A stretch of 64,000 nt of DNA, taken from the NCBI GenBank assembly GCA_019240405.1, contig JAFAYL010000034.1:1-64000 (forward strand), read 5' to 3'. The DNA comes from Acidobacteriaceae bacterium. GTDB taxonomy: Bacteria > Acidobacteriota > Terriglobia > Bryobacterales > Bryobacteraceae. Shown here in pieces: positions 18,423-26,399 of the stretch (position 1 is its first letter; each line of letters opens with the position of its first letter). The position numbers and the translations under genes were made by a program. A model generated the notes under the pieces. The model was not told the origin of the DNA. It ran no database searches and saw nothing but the letters and a program-made list of their open reading frames with translations.

Positions 18423-18439
18423 GGATAACTCTCTTATCC
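18423..18439. promoter_or_regulatory. Palindrome between leuA and lysR, candidate LysR operator
   Basis: GGATAA-CTCTC-TTATCC is a perfect six-base inverted repeat in the 122-base gap between the divergent genes, 18 bases before leuA. Position and symmetry suit a LysR-type regulator, though the spacing is T-N9-A, not the usual T-N11-A. A TATAAT at 18497-18502 could serve lysR. Binding is inference. Confidence 0.4.
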
Positions 18440-18527
18440 TAAGACGGGTTGGCAGGATTATTCAAATTTATAGTGTTCGAGTTGCATATAAGACAGTATA
18501 ATTTCATAAACAGGACAAGTGGGGCCG

Positions 18528-19436
18528 ATGGAACTCTATCCTCTGAAAGTCTTTTTGACGGTTGCAACAGAACGGAGTTTTTCACGGGCAGGCGAAAAGC
18601 TGCTGCGAACTCAGCCTGCTATATCGATTGCCATTCAGCGCTTAGAAAGCGACTTGAAAGAGAAGCTAATCGACCGGTCCGGCCGCGAGTTATTGCTTAC
18701 CGATGCCGGGCGGGTGGTCCTCGAATACGCCCGCCGGTTCCAGAATCTGGAATCGGATCTGGAGAACGCTCTACGCGAACTGAAGGACAACTATGCCGGA
18801 CGGCTATCGGTGGGAGCGAACGAATCAACCTCCCTCTACCTGATTCAGCACATTGAACAGTACAGACGATTGTTTCCCAAAGTGAAGGTGCAAGTGCGGC
18901 GCAGCGATGCGAGCAAAATACCTTCGCAGCTTCTGGATGGCGAGCTCGAGCTCGGTGTGATCAGCTACGATCCTGGCGACGACCGCGTGGTTTCTCAAGT
19001 CATCTACACCGACCGGCTCGCATTCGTGATCTCACCCCAGCACCGCTTCGCAAACCGAGGTGAAGTCTCGATATCCGAATTAGATATGGAGACCTTTATA
19101 GCGCACAATGTGCTCTCTCCATACCGCGAATACGTGCTGCGGGAGTTTCAACGCCACAAAGTTCCCTTAAACATGGATGTCGAGATGCCGACCATCGAAA
19201 CCATTCGCCGCTTGGTTCAGGATAACGAGGGCGTCGCGTTTCTCCCACGCATGTGCGTGGAACAGGAGATACGGCAGGATTTGTTGCGCGAGATTCGCAT
19301 CAACGAGCTTCACGCCGAGCGAAAGATCCGCTTGGTATACCCGGCGAGGCGCGCTTTAAGCCATGCGGCGAAGGCGTTTCTAGAAGTGGTCAAGAAAGGA
19401 AACAACGAAGCGCAATCCGCTCAGGAATCGGCGTGA
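18528..19436 (+). CDS. LysR-family transcriptional regulator
   Basis: 302 residues from ATG 18528. A GTG nine bases upstream is too close to the AGGA at 18512. The N-terminal winged helix-turn-helix (FLTVATERSFSRAGEKLLRT, then QPAISIAIQRLESDLKEKLI) is classic LysR. The rest is the two-lobed effector domain (GRLSVGANESTSLYLI, LELGVISYDPGD). The regulator is divergent from leuABCD and coupled to thiO, so both are candidate targets. Its effector cannot be read from sequence. Confidence 0.92.
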   Translation: MELYPLKVFLTVATERSFSRAGEKLLRTQPAISIAIQRLESDLKEKLIDRSGRELLLTDAGRVVLEYARRFQNLESDLENALRELKDNYAGRLSVGANESTSLYLIQHIEQYRRLFPKVKVQVRRSDASKIPSQLLDGELELGVISYDPGDDRVVSQVIYTDRLAFVISPQHRFANRGEVSISELDMETFIAHNVLSPYREYVLREFQRHKVPLNMDVEMPTIETIRRLVQDNEGVAFLPRMCVEQEIRQDLLREIRINELHAERKIRLVYPARRALSHAAKAFLEVVKKGNNEAQSAQESA

Positions 19437-20524
19437 GCCAGAGGCGTACGGTTCCAACAGCCAGGTCAATCGGGATCGTCGGCGGGGGAGTGATCGGGTT
19501 ATCTTTAGCTTGGCAGTTGGCGCAGCGCGGCTGGCGTGTATCACTCTTCGATAAAGGCGAGGTGGGGGGAGAGGCGAGCTGGGCGGCCGCAGGCATGCTT
19601 TCGCCAGGCGGTGAAATCGAGCGATCGTCAGCACTCGCACCGCTCGCCACTGAATCACGCGCGCTTTATTCCAAATTCATAAAGGATCTCGAGGAAGCTT
19701 CGGGACTGGCGATCGATTACCAGGAATGCGGCGCGCTTGATATGGCCTATTCGCAGCGCGAATGGGACGCGTTAAAGGTTAGGGCGGCTGACCAAAGAGG
19801 AATCGGTATCAATTCAAAGGAGATCTCACCCGAGGACGTTTCAGTATTCTGGCCGCGGGTGCGAAGGGGAGGACTGGCGGGCGCCCTGTTTTTTCCCGGG
19901 GATGCGACCGTGAACGCGCGCGAGCTTACGATAGCTCTTGCGGCCGCTTGCCGGCATTCGGGTGTTCTGCTCGCTCAGAATTGCGCTGTCGAGAGCGTCG
20001 AGATTTCAGAAGCAGAGGCGGCACTCGCGACGCGCTGTGGTATCGAGGCATTTGCGGCCGTCGTAATTGCGGCTGGCGCTTGGAGCAGTTCTGTCGCGGT
20101 AACAGGCGTGCCGGCTCTGCCTTCGGTCGAGCCGGTCAAAGGTCATCTGATCGGGTACCAGCAGCCGGAACAAACATGCCCAACGATTGTTCGGCATGGT
20201 CACACCTACCTGCTTCAGCGGGCAAGCGGGTTACTGATTTGTGGGTCGACGATTGAGTACGTCGGCTTTGACCGTGTTATAGACCATCAAGTGGTTTCGG
20301 CACTCGAAGAGCAGGCCGCCTTTATGCTCCCACACCTTAGGGAGACAACAGTTTCAGAAACATGGATTGGCTTCAGGCCAGGAAGCGAGGCGCTGCGTAT
20401 GGGAACCTGGCATTCGGACCGGCTTTATCTGGCGTACGGACACTTCCGGAATGGGATCCTGCTTGCTCCCATAACGGCCGCGCACATCACTAACCAGATC
20501 AGCGCCAATTTGCGAACGCCGTAG
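19433..20524 (+). CDS. thiO: Glycine oxidase ThiO-like FAD-dependent oxidoreductase
   Basis: 363 residues. The GTG start at 19433 overlaps the TGA of the LysR gene (GTGA), with AGGAA at 19422-19426 as ribosome site. The frame is open further upstream, but only as a shadow of lysR. SIGIVGGGVIGLSLAWQLAQ is the FAD-binding motif of the DAO family. GEASWAAAGMLSP and the C-terminal AYGHFRNGILLAPITA are typical of ThiO, which makes the iminoglycine needed for the thiazole ring of thiamine. No other thi gene is nearby, so a different amino-acid oxidase role is possible. Confidence 0.85.
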   Translation: MSQRRTVPTARSIGIVGGGVIGLSLAWQLAQRGWRVSLFDKGEVGGEASWAAAGMLSPGGEIERSSALAPLATESRALYSKFIKDLEEASGLAIDYQECGALDMAYSQREWDALKVRAADQRGIGINSKEISPEDVSVFWPRVRRGGLAGALFFPGDATVNARELTIALAAACRHSGVLLAQNCAVESVEISEAEAALATRCGIEAFAAVVIAAGAWSSSVAVTGVPALPSVEPVKGHLIGYQQPEQTCPTIVRHGHTYLLQRASGLLICGSTIEYVGFDRVIDHQVVSALEEQAAFMLPHLRETTVSETWIGFRPGSEALRMGTWHSDRLYLAYGHFRNGILLAPITAAHITNQISANLRTP

Positions 20525-21332
20525 TCTTTGCTCGCTGGACCTGTTGGATCAATTCTGCGACTCGCGACCGGCGCTTCAATAATTTTTCAAGAAGATCTTC
20601 AAGCAGCCTCTCGTCATCGTTCATCCAGCCGCGGGGGATCTCTTTCCAGGCCGAATCGATTACCTCGACAGGAAAGTTTTCGATCATTGCGACCCAGGGC
20701 TGGAACGAATCGAGAGAACGGACGTCATTGTAAACCGCCGTTCTGAAATACAGGCCTTGGATGGGGGAATCGCGGAACTCCCAATGAGGGCCGCTAAAGG
20801 CAAAACCGTGATCGATCATTTGCGCGAAAAAACCGAGCCGTGCGGGGGCTTCGCCCTTCAGGGGTGTCCAGGTTTTAGCTCTCGCTCGAAAGAAAACGGC
20901 TTGCCGGGAATCGGCATTTGCCACCCACTTGTCAAAAACGAGCGCACCCAGAAAATCTACGCGATTCTCAATTTTCGAAAGCAGCTTGTCCGGAAGAAAG
21001 TCGAAAATCGCCACGCGATCCGGGTGGACGGAAAGGCGTGAGCCGAAGTGCAACCCCGGCGGGATGTGCTCCCGCCGAGAGCCAACCGAAAAGTACAAAT
21101 CGGGGGTATTTTCAATGAATTCGCTCGTTAGCTCGATGACTGCAGTCTCCGGGACATGAATTTGCAGATAGCGCAGAAAAGCGCAGGCAAGCCATTCGTT
21201 AATCAAAATGCGGCGGTGCTGGGGATTGTTGACAAACTTAACTACGTAAAACGCCCCATCCTCTCCCTCCAGCAAGTGGGCTTGAGCGCCGCCTCGCATC
21301 TTGCGTATGAAACTGCGGGCGCGAACGGGCAT
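20499..21332 (-). CDS. HipA-like kinase-fold protein
   Basis: 277 residues. An N-terminal lobe with a nucleotide-binding-like strand pair (HLLEGEDGAFYVVKFVNN) leads to a helical lobe with VAIFDFLP and FLGALVFDKWVANADSRQAVFF, where the D-x-x-x-x-N-x-D pattern resembles the catalytic loop of the stand-alone HipA-like kinase family. There is no HipB-type antitoxin beside it, unlike in HipAB modules. Kinase activity and target are inference. Its 3' end overlaps thiO by 26 bases on the opposite strand. Confidence 0.7.
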   Translation of the reverse strand: MPVRARSFIRKMRGGAQAHLLEGEDGAFYVVKFVNNPQHRRILINEWLACAFLRYLQIHVPETAVIELTSEFIENTPDLYFSVGSRREHIPPGLHFGSRLSVHPDRVAIFDFLPDKLLSKIENRVDFLGALVFDKWVANADSRQAVFFRARAKTWTPLKGEAPARLGFFAQMIDHGFAFSGPHWEFRDSPIQGLYFRTAVYNDVRSLDSFQPWVAMIENFPVEVIDSAWKEIPRGWMNDDERLLEDLLEKLLKRRSRVAELIQQVQRAKTTAFANWR

Positions 21333-21397
21333 GTGGAAGCGAATGCGAGAATCAGGAGAGGCGGCTTATTTTGAACCAGAAGGAGCGTAATTCGCGC

Positions 21398-21616
21398 ATG
21401 GCCGAGTCAACATCAGAGCGGGAATTGTCAAGGCTGAGCCCAGACGAGGTGGCGCTCGAATTGATGAAATTCATCGCCGTGACGACCGGCTACGGCAGAG
21501 GCACTCCCACCACCGGATTCGGAAGCAAGGGCCCTCGGAGCAGCGAAGAATACGCGGATTCGCTTATCGAGCTTTACGAGCGCTGCCGCTCGCTTATCCG
21601 CAAAGAGCCCAAGTAA
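21398..21616 (+). CDS. Small hypothetical protein
   Basis: 72 residues from ATG 21398, with AGGAG at 21380-21384 thirteen bases upstream; a TTG at 21371 is an alternative start. The protein is hydrophilic, with two predicted helices (LSPDEVALELMKFIAVTTG and YADSLIELYERCRSLIRKEP) around a Gly/Thr-rich loop (GYGRGTPTTGFGSKGP). I do not recognise a family. It shares a 65-base gap with the divergent HipA-like gene. Confidence 0.6.
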   Translation: MAESTSERELSRLSPDEVALELMKFIAVTTGYGRGTPTTGFGSKGPRSSEEYADSLIELYERCRSLIRKEPK

Positions 21617-21699
21617 AAGTTCAGCGCACCCAGGAAAGAAGCGCCGAGATGCAGAGTCCCCGGGCCCAATCCAACTGAGGTCTGTAAGTTCGGCCGGAG

Positions 21700-22353
21700 T
21701 TACTTCCTTCGTGCTGTCTTCCTTCCCGCTGTCTTCTTTCCCGTGGTCTTCTTTGCCGCAGTCTTCTTTGCCGTGGTCTTCTTCCCCGTGCTCTTTTTAC
21801 TGGCGGACTTTCTGCCGGTCGACTTCTTCGTCGCACTTTTCTTGGCCGATTTAGATCCGCCTCTCCGAGATGGTCTGGAAGCCGACTTTTTCGCCGCAGC
21901 GCCCTTCTTTGCTGCCCCCGCCCGAGACCGTCCGGCTGCTTTTTTCTTCGCGGTAGACTTCTTTGAAGGAGCAGGCGCCGACTTGCGCGTCTCCGCTCGT
22001 TCGGGAGCAGTCTTTTTGGCAGCCTTTTTCGGAGGAGCTTTCCTCACACCGCGCGCGGTTTCGGTGCCGGTTTCGCCCTCTCCGCCGACAGCTCCTGTCG
22101 TCAGGCCGCTTTCAGTTGCAGATTCCCGGCCGCCGACATCAGATTGACTTTCATGCGCCTCGGATGCGCTTCTGGTTGCCGTTGAACCGGACTCGCGCCG
22201 TGGTGTTGCTCTGGCAGACTTGGCCGCTGGAGTTTCCTCCTCTTCTTCCTCGTCCTCGTCTTCGTCGTCATATTCGTCCTTGTCTGATTCCAACTCTACG
22301 TGCTCGTCTTCATAGTCGAAATCAACATCATCTTCCGGACTAAGCCTGTACAT
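21700..22353 (-). CDS. Histone H1-like protein with acidic head and Lys/Ala-rich tail
   Basis: 217 residues from the ATG at 22353, which has GGAGG ten bases before it (22364-22368); another ATG at 22362 is too close to that site. Residues about 1-40 are extremely acidic (a run of Asp and Glu), residues 45-105 are Ser/Thr/Gly/Glu-rich, and residues 105-217 are made of AKK, KKS, KKT and SGR repeats like the C-terminal tail of histone H1 and bacterial AlgP/HupN-type proteins. DNA or RNA binding through the tail and self-masking by the acidic head are inference. It lies downstream of the transglycosylase gene on the same strand. Confidence 0.75.
   Translation of the reverse strand: MYRLSPEDDVDFDYEDEHVELESDKDEYDDEDEDEEEEEETPAAKSARATPRRESGSTATRSASEAHESQSDVGGRESATESGLTTGAVGGEGETGTETARGVRKAPPKKAAKKTAPERAETRKSAPAPSKKSTAKKKAAGRSRAGAAKKGAAAKKSASRPSRRGGSKSAKKSATKKSTGRKSASKKSTGKKTTAKKTAAKKTTGKKTAGRKTARRK
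21716..21790. repeat. Five tandem 15-base repeats inside the H1-like gene
   Basis: Five consecutive 15-base units, each starting GTCTTCYTT or GTCTTCTTC and differing at a few positions, encode the penta-residue Lys-rich repeats (such as AKKTT and GKKTA) near the C-terminus. Such repeats can gain or lose units by slippage. Confidence 0.8.
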
Positions 22354-22513
22354 CAGATTCATACCTCCTCCTTCGCATCTACTATGCATCGAGATGATGC
22401 GAGAAGCAAAATGATTTCACAAGCGTTGAGGAATGGCAAGCGTTAAACGCAGAATTGGTGAGATTCATCCTGAGCGGGCCCGGAGAAAGCGTAGACGAAA
22501 TGCAGAGCGCGGC

Positions 22514-24088
22514 CTATTGGCCGAGCATTGCTGTGCGAATAGCAGCCTTGCGATGCAGGACTTGGGCCGGGACTCGATGGAGTGCCGCTACCCGGGTACT
22601 ACGCCGCATGGCGCCAGAAGTAGTCGAGCGGAATGTGCCGGATAAGCCCCTTCGAGCACGCGCGCACCGACTCCGCCTGGCCTGCGGCTCTTCGTGAAAC
22701 ACCGCCGGAATCAGGAGCATGTCTCCGGCTTCGAGCGAATCTGTCGCTCGGTTAACGGCCGCAATACTCTCAGCGCGAAGATGGTAGGCGCTCGCAATTG
22801 TCTCCAACGTATCGCCTGCTTCCACATGATGAAGTCGCCATGCCCGCCGGTTTTCAGCCGGAACGGTCTCGAGAGCGGCTTCTGCAGATTCGGCAGAGGC
22901 CTTGGGAACATGAATGGAGAATCCCGCCGGCGCTACGCTCCCCAGAATTGACGGATTCAGGTCGCGTATCTCGGAGACCGGCTGCATGGTAGCGTCTGCG
23001 ACCAGATTTAAATTGGTCGGCGCAGAAAGCAGGAACGAGTCATATTCGAGCGGCGCATCGATTTCAATGTTCTCGAGACCGTAGTCTTTCGGATTCTTGG
23101 CCATGATCGTCATGGCGACGATGATAGGCACGTAACTGGCGGTTTCTTTCGGTAAGGCGTGGCGTTTCAGCAACTCCCAATAATCGGCATATCCCGTCCG
23201 CTGGACCGCGCGATCCACAGCGCCGGCACCGCAGTTGTATGCTGCCATTGCCAAATACCAGTCGCCGTAACGGGCGTGCAAATCCTTGAGAAGCCGGGCA
23301 GCAGCTCTGGTTGCTTTCTCGGGATCGAAGCGCTCGTCCAAACCTGCGCCGCGCGTGAGATCGTAGTCAGCTCCTGTTCCAGCAATGAATTGCCACATTC
23401 CGACCGCCTGCTTTCGAGAGACAGCCCTAGGCAGGAAGCCCGATTCCGCCTGAGCAAGATAGATCAATTCGGGCGGCAAGCCCTCCTCAGCGAAGATTCG
23501 CTCGATGACGGGCTTATAGCGGCCCGCGCGCCGAAAACCGGCGAGAAGAATGCTGCGTCCACGCTCGGTCGAGAAATAGTTGACGTAGCCCAGGACCGGC
23601 TCGGATAAGTCGAGAGGTATTGCCGAAGTGGTCTGGTAGAGCTCGGTCTTAAGCTTCGACGCCAAATTCGGATCCGGCGCAAAGGTCATATGGCTGATTT
23701 CATCAATCGGAGCCTGATCAAATATGACCGCTTGTTCTGACGCACCTGAGCCGAGCTTCTCGATATCGAACCTATAGATCAAATCGCTCATCTCGTCCAG
23801 CCGCCGTTCGATACGCCGATGGTCGGGTAACGATTCCGAGGCATTCAAGAGAGCATCGATCGCGGCGTCGAACTCGCGCCGCGCACCCGCCATGTCACTG
23901 TTGAAATAAAGCTGCCGGCCCGAGTTGAAGTGGGTTTCAGCGCGCGCAAGGCGTTCGTCTCCTTCTGCGGAGTGAATGTCAGTAGCAGTGGATGAAGGAT
24001 CGCGCGGGATAGTTGTTTGGGACTGGGCCCAGCAACTGGCTGTGAGGAGGAGCGTGCCCATTAACAAGGGGCGGCATCGCGGCGTCAT
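22514..24088 (-). CDS. mltD: MltD-like lytic transglycosylase with LysM
   Basis: 524 residues from the Met giving MTPRCRPLLMGTLLLTASCW, a signal peptide with a lipobox-like LTASC; the upstream ATG at 24133 adds 15 residues. The SLT domain (about 180-340) has the catalytic Glu in LAQAESGF, then GMWQFI and AYNCGAGAV. One clear LysM follows (about 425-470, VEAGDTLETIASAYHL). The last 55 residues are Arg-rich and only faintly LysM-like (VAALHRVPAQVLHRKAAI), so a second LysM may be degenerate. It cleaves peptidoglycan glycan strands in the periplasm. Confidence 0.87.
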   Translation of the reverse strand: MTPRCRPLLMGTLLLTASCWAQSQTTIPRDPSSTATDIHSAEGDERLARAETHFNSGRQLYFNSDMAGARREFDAAIDALLNASESLPDHRRIERRLDEMSDLIYRFDIEKLGSGASEQAVIFDQAPIDEISHMTFAPDPNLASKLKTELYQTTSAIPLDLSEPVLGYVNYFSTERGRSILLAGFRRAGRYKPVIERIFAEEGLPPELIYLAQAESGFLPRAVSRKQAVGMWQFIAGTGADYDLTRGAGLDERFDPEKATRAAARLLKDLHARYGDWYLAMAAYNCGAGAVDRAVQRTGYADYWELLKRHALPKETASYVPIIVAMTIMAKNPKDYGLENIEIDAPLEYDSFLLSAPTNLNLVADATMQPVSEIRDLNPSILGSVAPAGFSIHVPKASAESAEAALETVPAENRRAWRLHHVEAGDTLETIASAYHLRAESIAAVNRATDSLEAGDMLLIPAVFHEEPQARRSRCARARRGLSGTFRSTTSGAMRRSTRVAALHRVPAQVLHRKAAIRTAMLGQ

Positions 24089-24378
24089 TCGATAAGCAAG
24101 CCTTATTAATCTGACGACATCCAACGAAAGCATTACTCTAACCCACGCTCAAAGAACGGTCAAGCCCCAAAAACAGCTTTTCCGCCGCTTTGAACCGACT
24201 TCAAGCGAGAAAGCGGAACTACACGCGCGCAAAAAGCTCGCGTTTACTGCTGTAAGACCCTGTCAAACGCACTTTCAGATACTAATTGAAATGCATCACC
24301 AAGGAGGGCCTGTATCCTAGACGTATCCTGATGAAGATGCTCTCCGGAATAAAAGGTTAAAGCTTGTTAATCCGAGGC

Positions 24379-24996
24379 TTAGCGAGTGGCGACAGGCTGA
24401 AGCTCACGGCTGGAGATAATGCGATCGATCATGCCATATTCGAGCGCTGCGTCGGGTTCTAATATGTAGTCGCGGTCAACGTCCCGGGCAATTTTTTCGA
24501 CCGGCTGATTGGTGGCGTCAGCCAAAATTTCGTTGAGCGATTGCCGCATTCGCAAGATTTCCCGCGCATAGATGTCGATATCGGCCGCCTGGCCGCCGAG
24601 GCCGCTCATTGACGGCTGATGAATTAGTATGCGCGAATGAGGGAGACTGAAGCGTTTTCCTCTGGTACCGCACGCAAGCAGGACGGCCGCCATGGAGGCA
24701 GCCTGACCGACGCAATATGTCACGATATCGGGCTCGACGAGCCGCATAGTGTCCAGAATGGCGAGACCGGCTGTAATGGAACCGCCCGGAGAATTCAGGT
24801 ACAGAGATATATCGCGCTCGGGGTCTTCGGCCGCCAGAAATAACATCTGGGCGATGACGAGGTTGGCAACGTTGTCATCGATGGGTGTACCGAGAAAAAT
24901 GATGTTTTCTTTGAGGAGTCGAGAGTAGATGTCATAGGCGCGTTCGCCCCGCGACGTCTGCTCAACGACCATGGGCACGAGTACCGAATTATTCAT
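24379..24996 (-). CDS. clpP: ATP-dependent Clp protease proteolytic subunit
   Basis: 205 residues. The triad is visible as Ser101 (GQAASMAA), His126 (LIHQPS) and Asp176 (RDVDRD), and [11 protein letters not shown] forms the substrate-binding strand. A Shine-Dalgarno AAGGAG is at 25005-25010. Neither clpX nor tig is adjacent, unlike in many bacteria, so this may be a lone or second ClpP. The 290-base gap behind mltD's start holds no gene. Confidence 0.96.
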   Translation of the reverse strand: MNNSVLVPMVVEQTSRGERAYDIYSRLLKENIIFLGTPIDDNVANLVIAQMLFLAAEDPERDISLYLNSPGGSITAGLAILDTMRLVEPDIVTYCVGQAASMAAVLLACGTRGKRFSLPHSRILIHQPSMSGLGGQAADIDIYAREILRMRQSLNEILADATNQPVEKIARDVDRDYILEPDAALEYGMIDRIISSRELQPVATR

Positions 24997-25056
24997 GCAA
25001 TGCGCTCCTTGACTCGAACGGCGTCCGCGTATCGGAATATCACCGGGGGCACACCC

Positions 25057-25062
25057 ATTATA
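25057..25062 (-). promoter_or_regulatory. Candidate -10 box of clpP
   Basis: A perfect TATAAT on the minus strand would start transcription about 55 bases before the clpP ATG. No good -35 box is visible at 16-18 bases, so activator dependence or another sigma factor is possible. Confidence 0.4.
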
Positions 25063-25156
25063 GGATTGCTCGCCGAAATCACTTGATCGATAAACTTGTG
25101 TGGAGGTATTGACGCTCTCTTTGTGCTTCCTTAATAGTAAAGGAAAGGCTCATTTT

Positions 25157-25170
25157 GTTGTATTTACAAC
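25157..25170. promoter_or_regulatory. Palindrome upstream of the diguanylate cyclase gene
   Basis: GTTGTA-TT-TACAAC is a perfect six-base inverted repeat, 122 bases before the response regulator start. A TTGACG at 25109-25114 lies upstream on the plus strand. It looks like a dimeric regulator's site; the binding protein is unknown. The rest of this 295-base gap shows no further element apart from the clpP -10. Confidence 0.35.
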
Positions 25171-25291
25171 GGCAGAAGATGTCCCTTTAAGACGGAAGGG
25201 CTATCCAAAGGGAATTTTCTGTACTTGGAGACTCATCTTTTGGCGCGTTACAGACGATTAGCCTCTTAAGTGAGCCTGTCTGGCTCGAACT

Positions 25292-26248
25292 ATGAAGGTC
25301 TTGATAGCCGACGATAGCGCAGCTTCTCGGATCATGTTACGAGGCGCATTGCTGCAATGGGGCTACGAGGTTGTAGTCGCTGAGAACGGAGCGCAAGCCT
25401 GGGAGATCCTCGCGCAGCCGGATGCGCCGCCAATGGCGATCCTCGATTGGGTTATGCCTTACATGACGGGTCCGGAAGTCTGCCATCGCGTGCGCGAGAA
25501 AAGGCGAGAGCCGTACACGTACATCATTTTGTTGACTTCAAAAGAGAGTAAGGAGGAGACCGTCGAGGGGCTTGAAGCCGGAGCTGACGATTATGTCGTG
25601 AAGCCGTTTAACCGCCACGAGCTGCAGGTCCGCTTACGAGCCGGCAAGCGAATCATAGATCTGCAGATGGACCTCCTCCGGGCACGCGAGGAATTGAGGG
25701 AGCGAGCGAACAAAGATCTTTTAACAATGTTGCCGAACCGGCCGGCCATCGCGTCCATGCTGGAACAGGAGCTGGCGCGGTGTCATCGGGACCGGAGAAC
25801 CGTGGGTGTGATTCTTCTCGATGTCGATCATTTCAAGAAGATCAACGACACTCACGGGCACTTCGCAGGAGACGCGGTGCTTCGAGAAACGGCGGCGCGT
25901 TTACGTGGAAATATGCGCCCCTATGATCAAGTCGGCCGATATGGCGGCGAAGAATTCTTGGTTGTCCTTCCAAATTGCGAACTGGAGCAGGCCGCTCATC
26001 AGGCGGAGCGCATGCGGACGAAACTGCAATCTAGCGCGATGATGATTGATGGGGTTGAAGTCAGGGTTTCGGCCAGCTTCGGTGTAACTGTATCTGACGG
26101 TTCAGAGCGAGACCCCGAGGTCTTCGTTCGGGTAGCCGATGAGGCGCTCTATCGCGCGAAAGCCAGCGGCAGGAACTGTGTCGTATCGTTGAGACTTCCA
26201 CAGTCGACACACGCTTTTGCTCAGCCGGAAGTGGGCTCGAACGCATAG
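25292..26248 (+). CDS. Response regulator with GGDEF diguanylate cyclase output
   Basis: 318 residues. The receiver domain (1-120) has the acidic pair Asp7-Asp8, phosphoacceptor Asp52 (AILDWVMPYMTG) and Lys of VVKPFN. After a helical linker, the GGDEF domain (about 160-300) carries GRYGGEEFLVVLP, an intact active site of the GGEEF kind, and the RPYD of an I-site five residues upstream for product inhibition. It should make cyclic di-GMP when phosphorylated, like a short PleD or WspR. No cognate kinase is adjacent. Confidence 0.93.
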   Translation: MKVLIADDSAASRIMLRGALLQWGYEVVVAENGAQAWEILAQPDAPPMAILDWVMPYMTGPEVCHRVREKRREPYTYIILLTSKESKEETVEGLEAGADDYVVKPFNRHELQVRLRAGKRIIDLQMDLLRAREELRERANKDLLTMLPNRPAIASMLEQELARCHRDRRTVGVILLDVDHFKKINDTHGHFAGDAVLRETAARLRGNMRPYDQVGRYGGEEFLVVLPNCELEQAAHQAERMRTKLQSSAMMIDGVEVRVSASFGVTVSDGSERDPEVFVRVADEALYRAKASGRNCVVSLRLPQSTHAFAQPEVGSNA

Positions 26249-26272
26249 CGTTGCTATACTGTTGTTCTCGCT

Positions 26273-26349
26273 GCGCCCGTAGCTCAGTTGGATAGAGCGT
26301 CTGGCTACGAACCAGAAGGTCGGCAGTTCGAATCTGTCCGGGCGCACCA
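26273..26349 (+). tRNA. tRNA-Arg(ACG)
   Basis: 77 bases with CCA encoded. Acceptor stem GCGCCCG/CGGGCGC, D-arm AGCTCAGTTGGATAGAGC, anticodon stem TCTGG/CCAGA around the loop CTACGAA (anticodon ACG, read as ICG after deamination by TadA), and T-arm with GGCAGTTCGAATCTGTC. A -10-like TATACT lies at 26255-26260. TadA, which makes the inosine, is encoded at 62491-62919 in this window. Confidence 0.97.
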
Positions 26350-26399
26350 GAGCTTTCGATTCCTTCAGGCTCCGTACGCATTCGTGTAGAAATCGGCAC

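Noticed and set aside
19253-19432. N-terminal extension of the thiO frame
   Set aside because: These 60 codons are the out-of-frame shadow of the LysR gene; GTG 19433 with its ribosome site begins the FAD domain at the expected distance.
21716-21790. Tandem repeats considered as a CRISPR array
   Set aside because: The unit is 15 bases with no spacers, and lies in frame inside a Lys-rich coding region.
25171-25290. Possible cyclic di-GMP riboswitch before the response regulator gene
   Set aside because: The conserved core of the known class I or II aptamers is not recognisable here.
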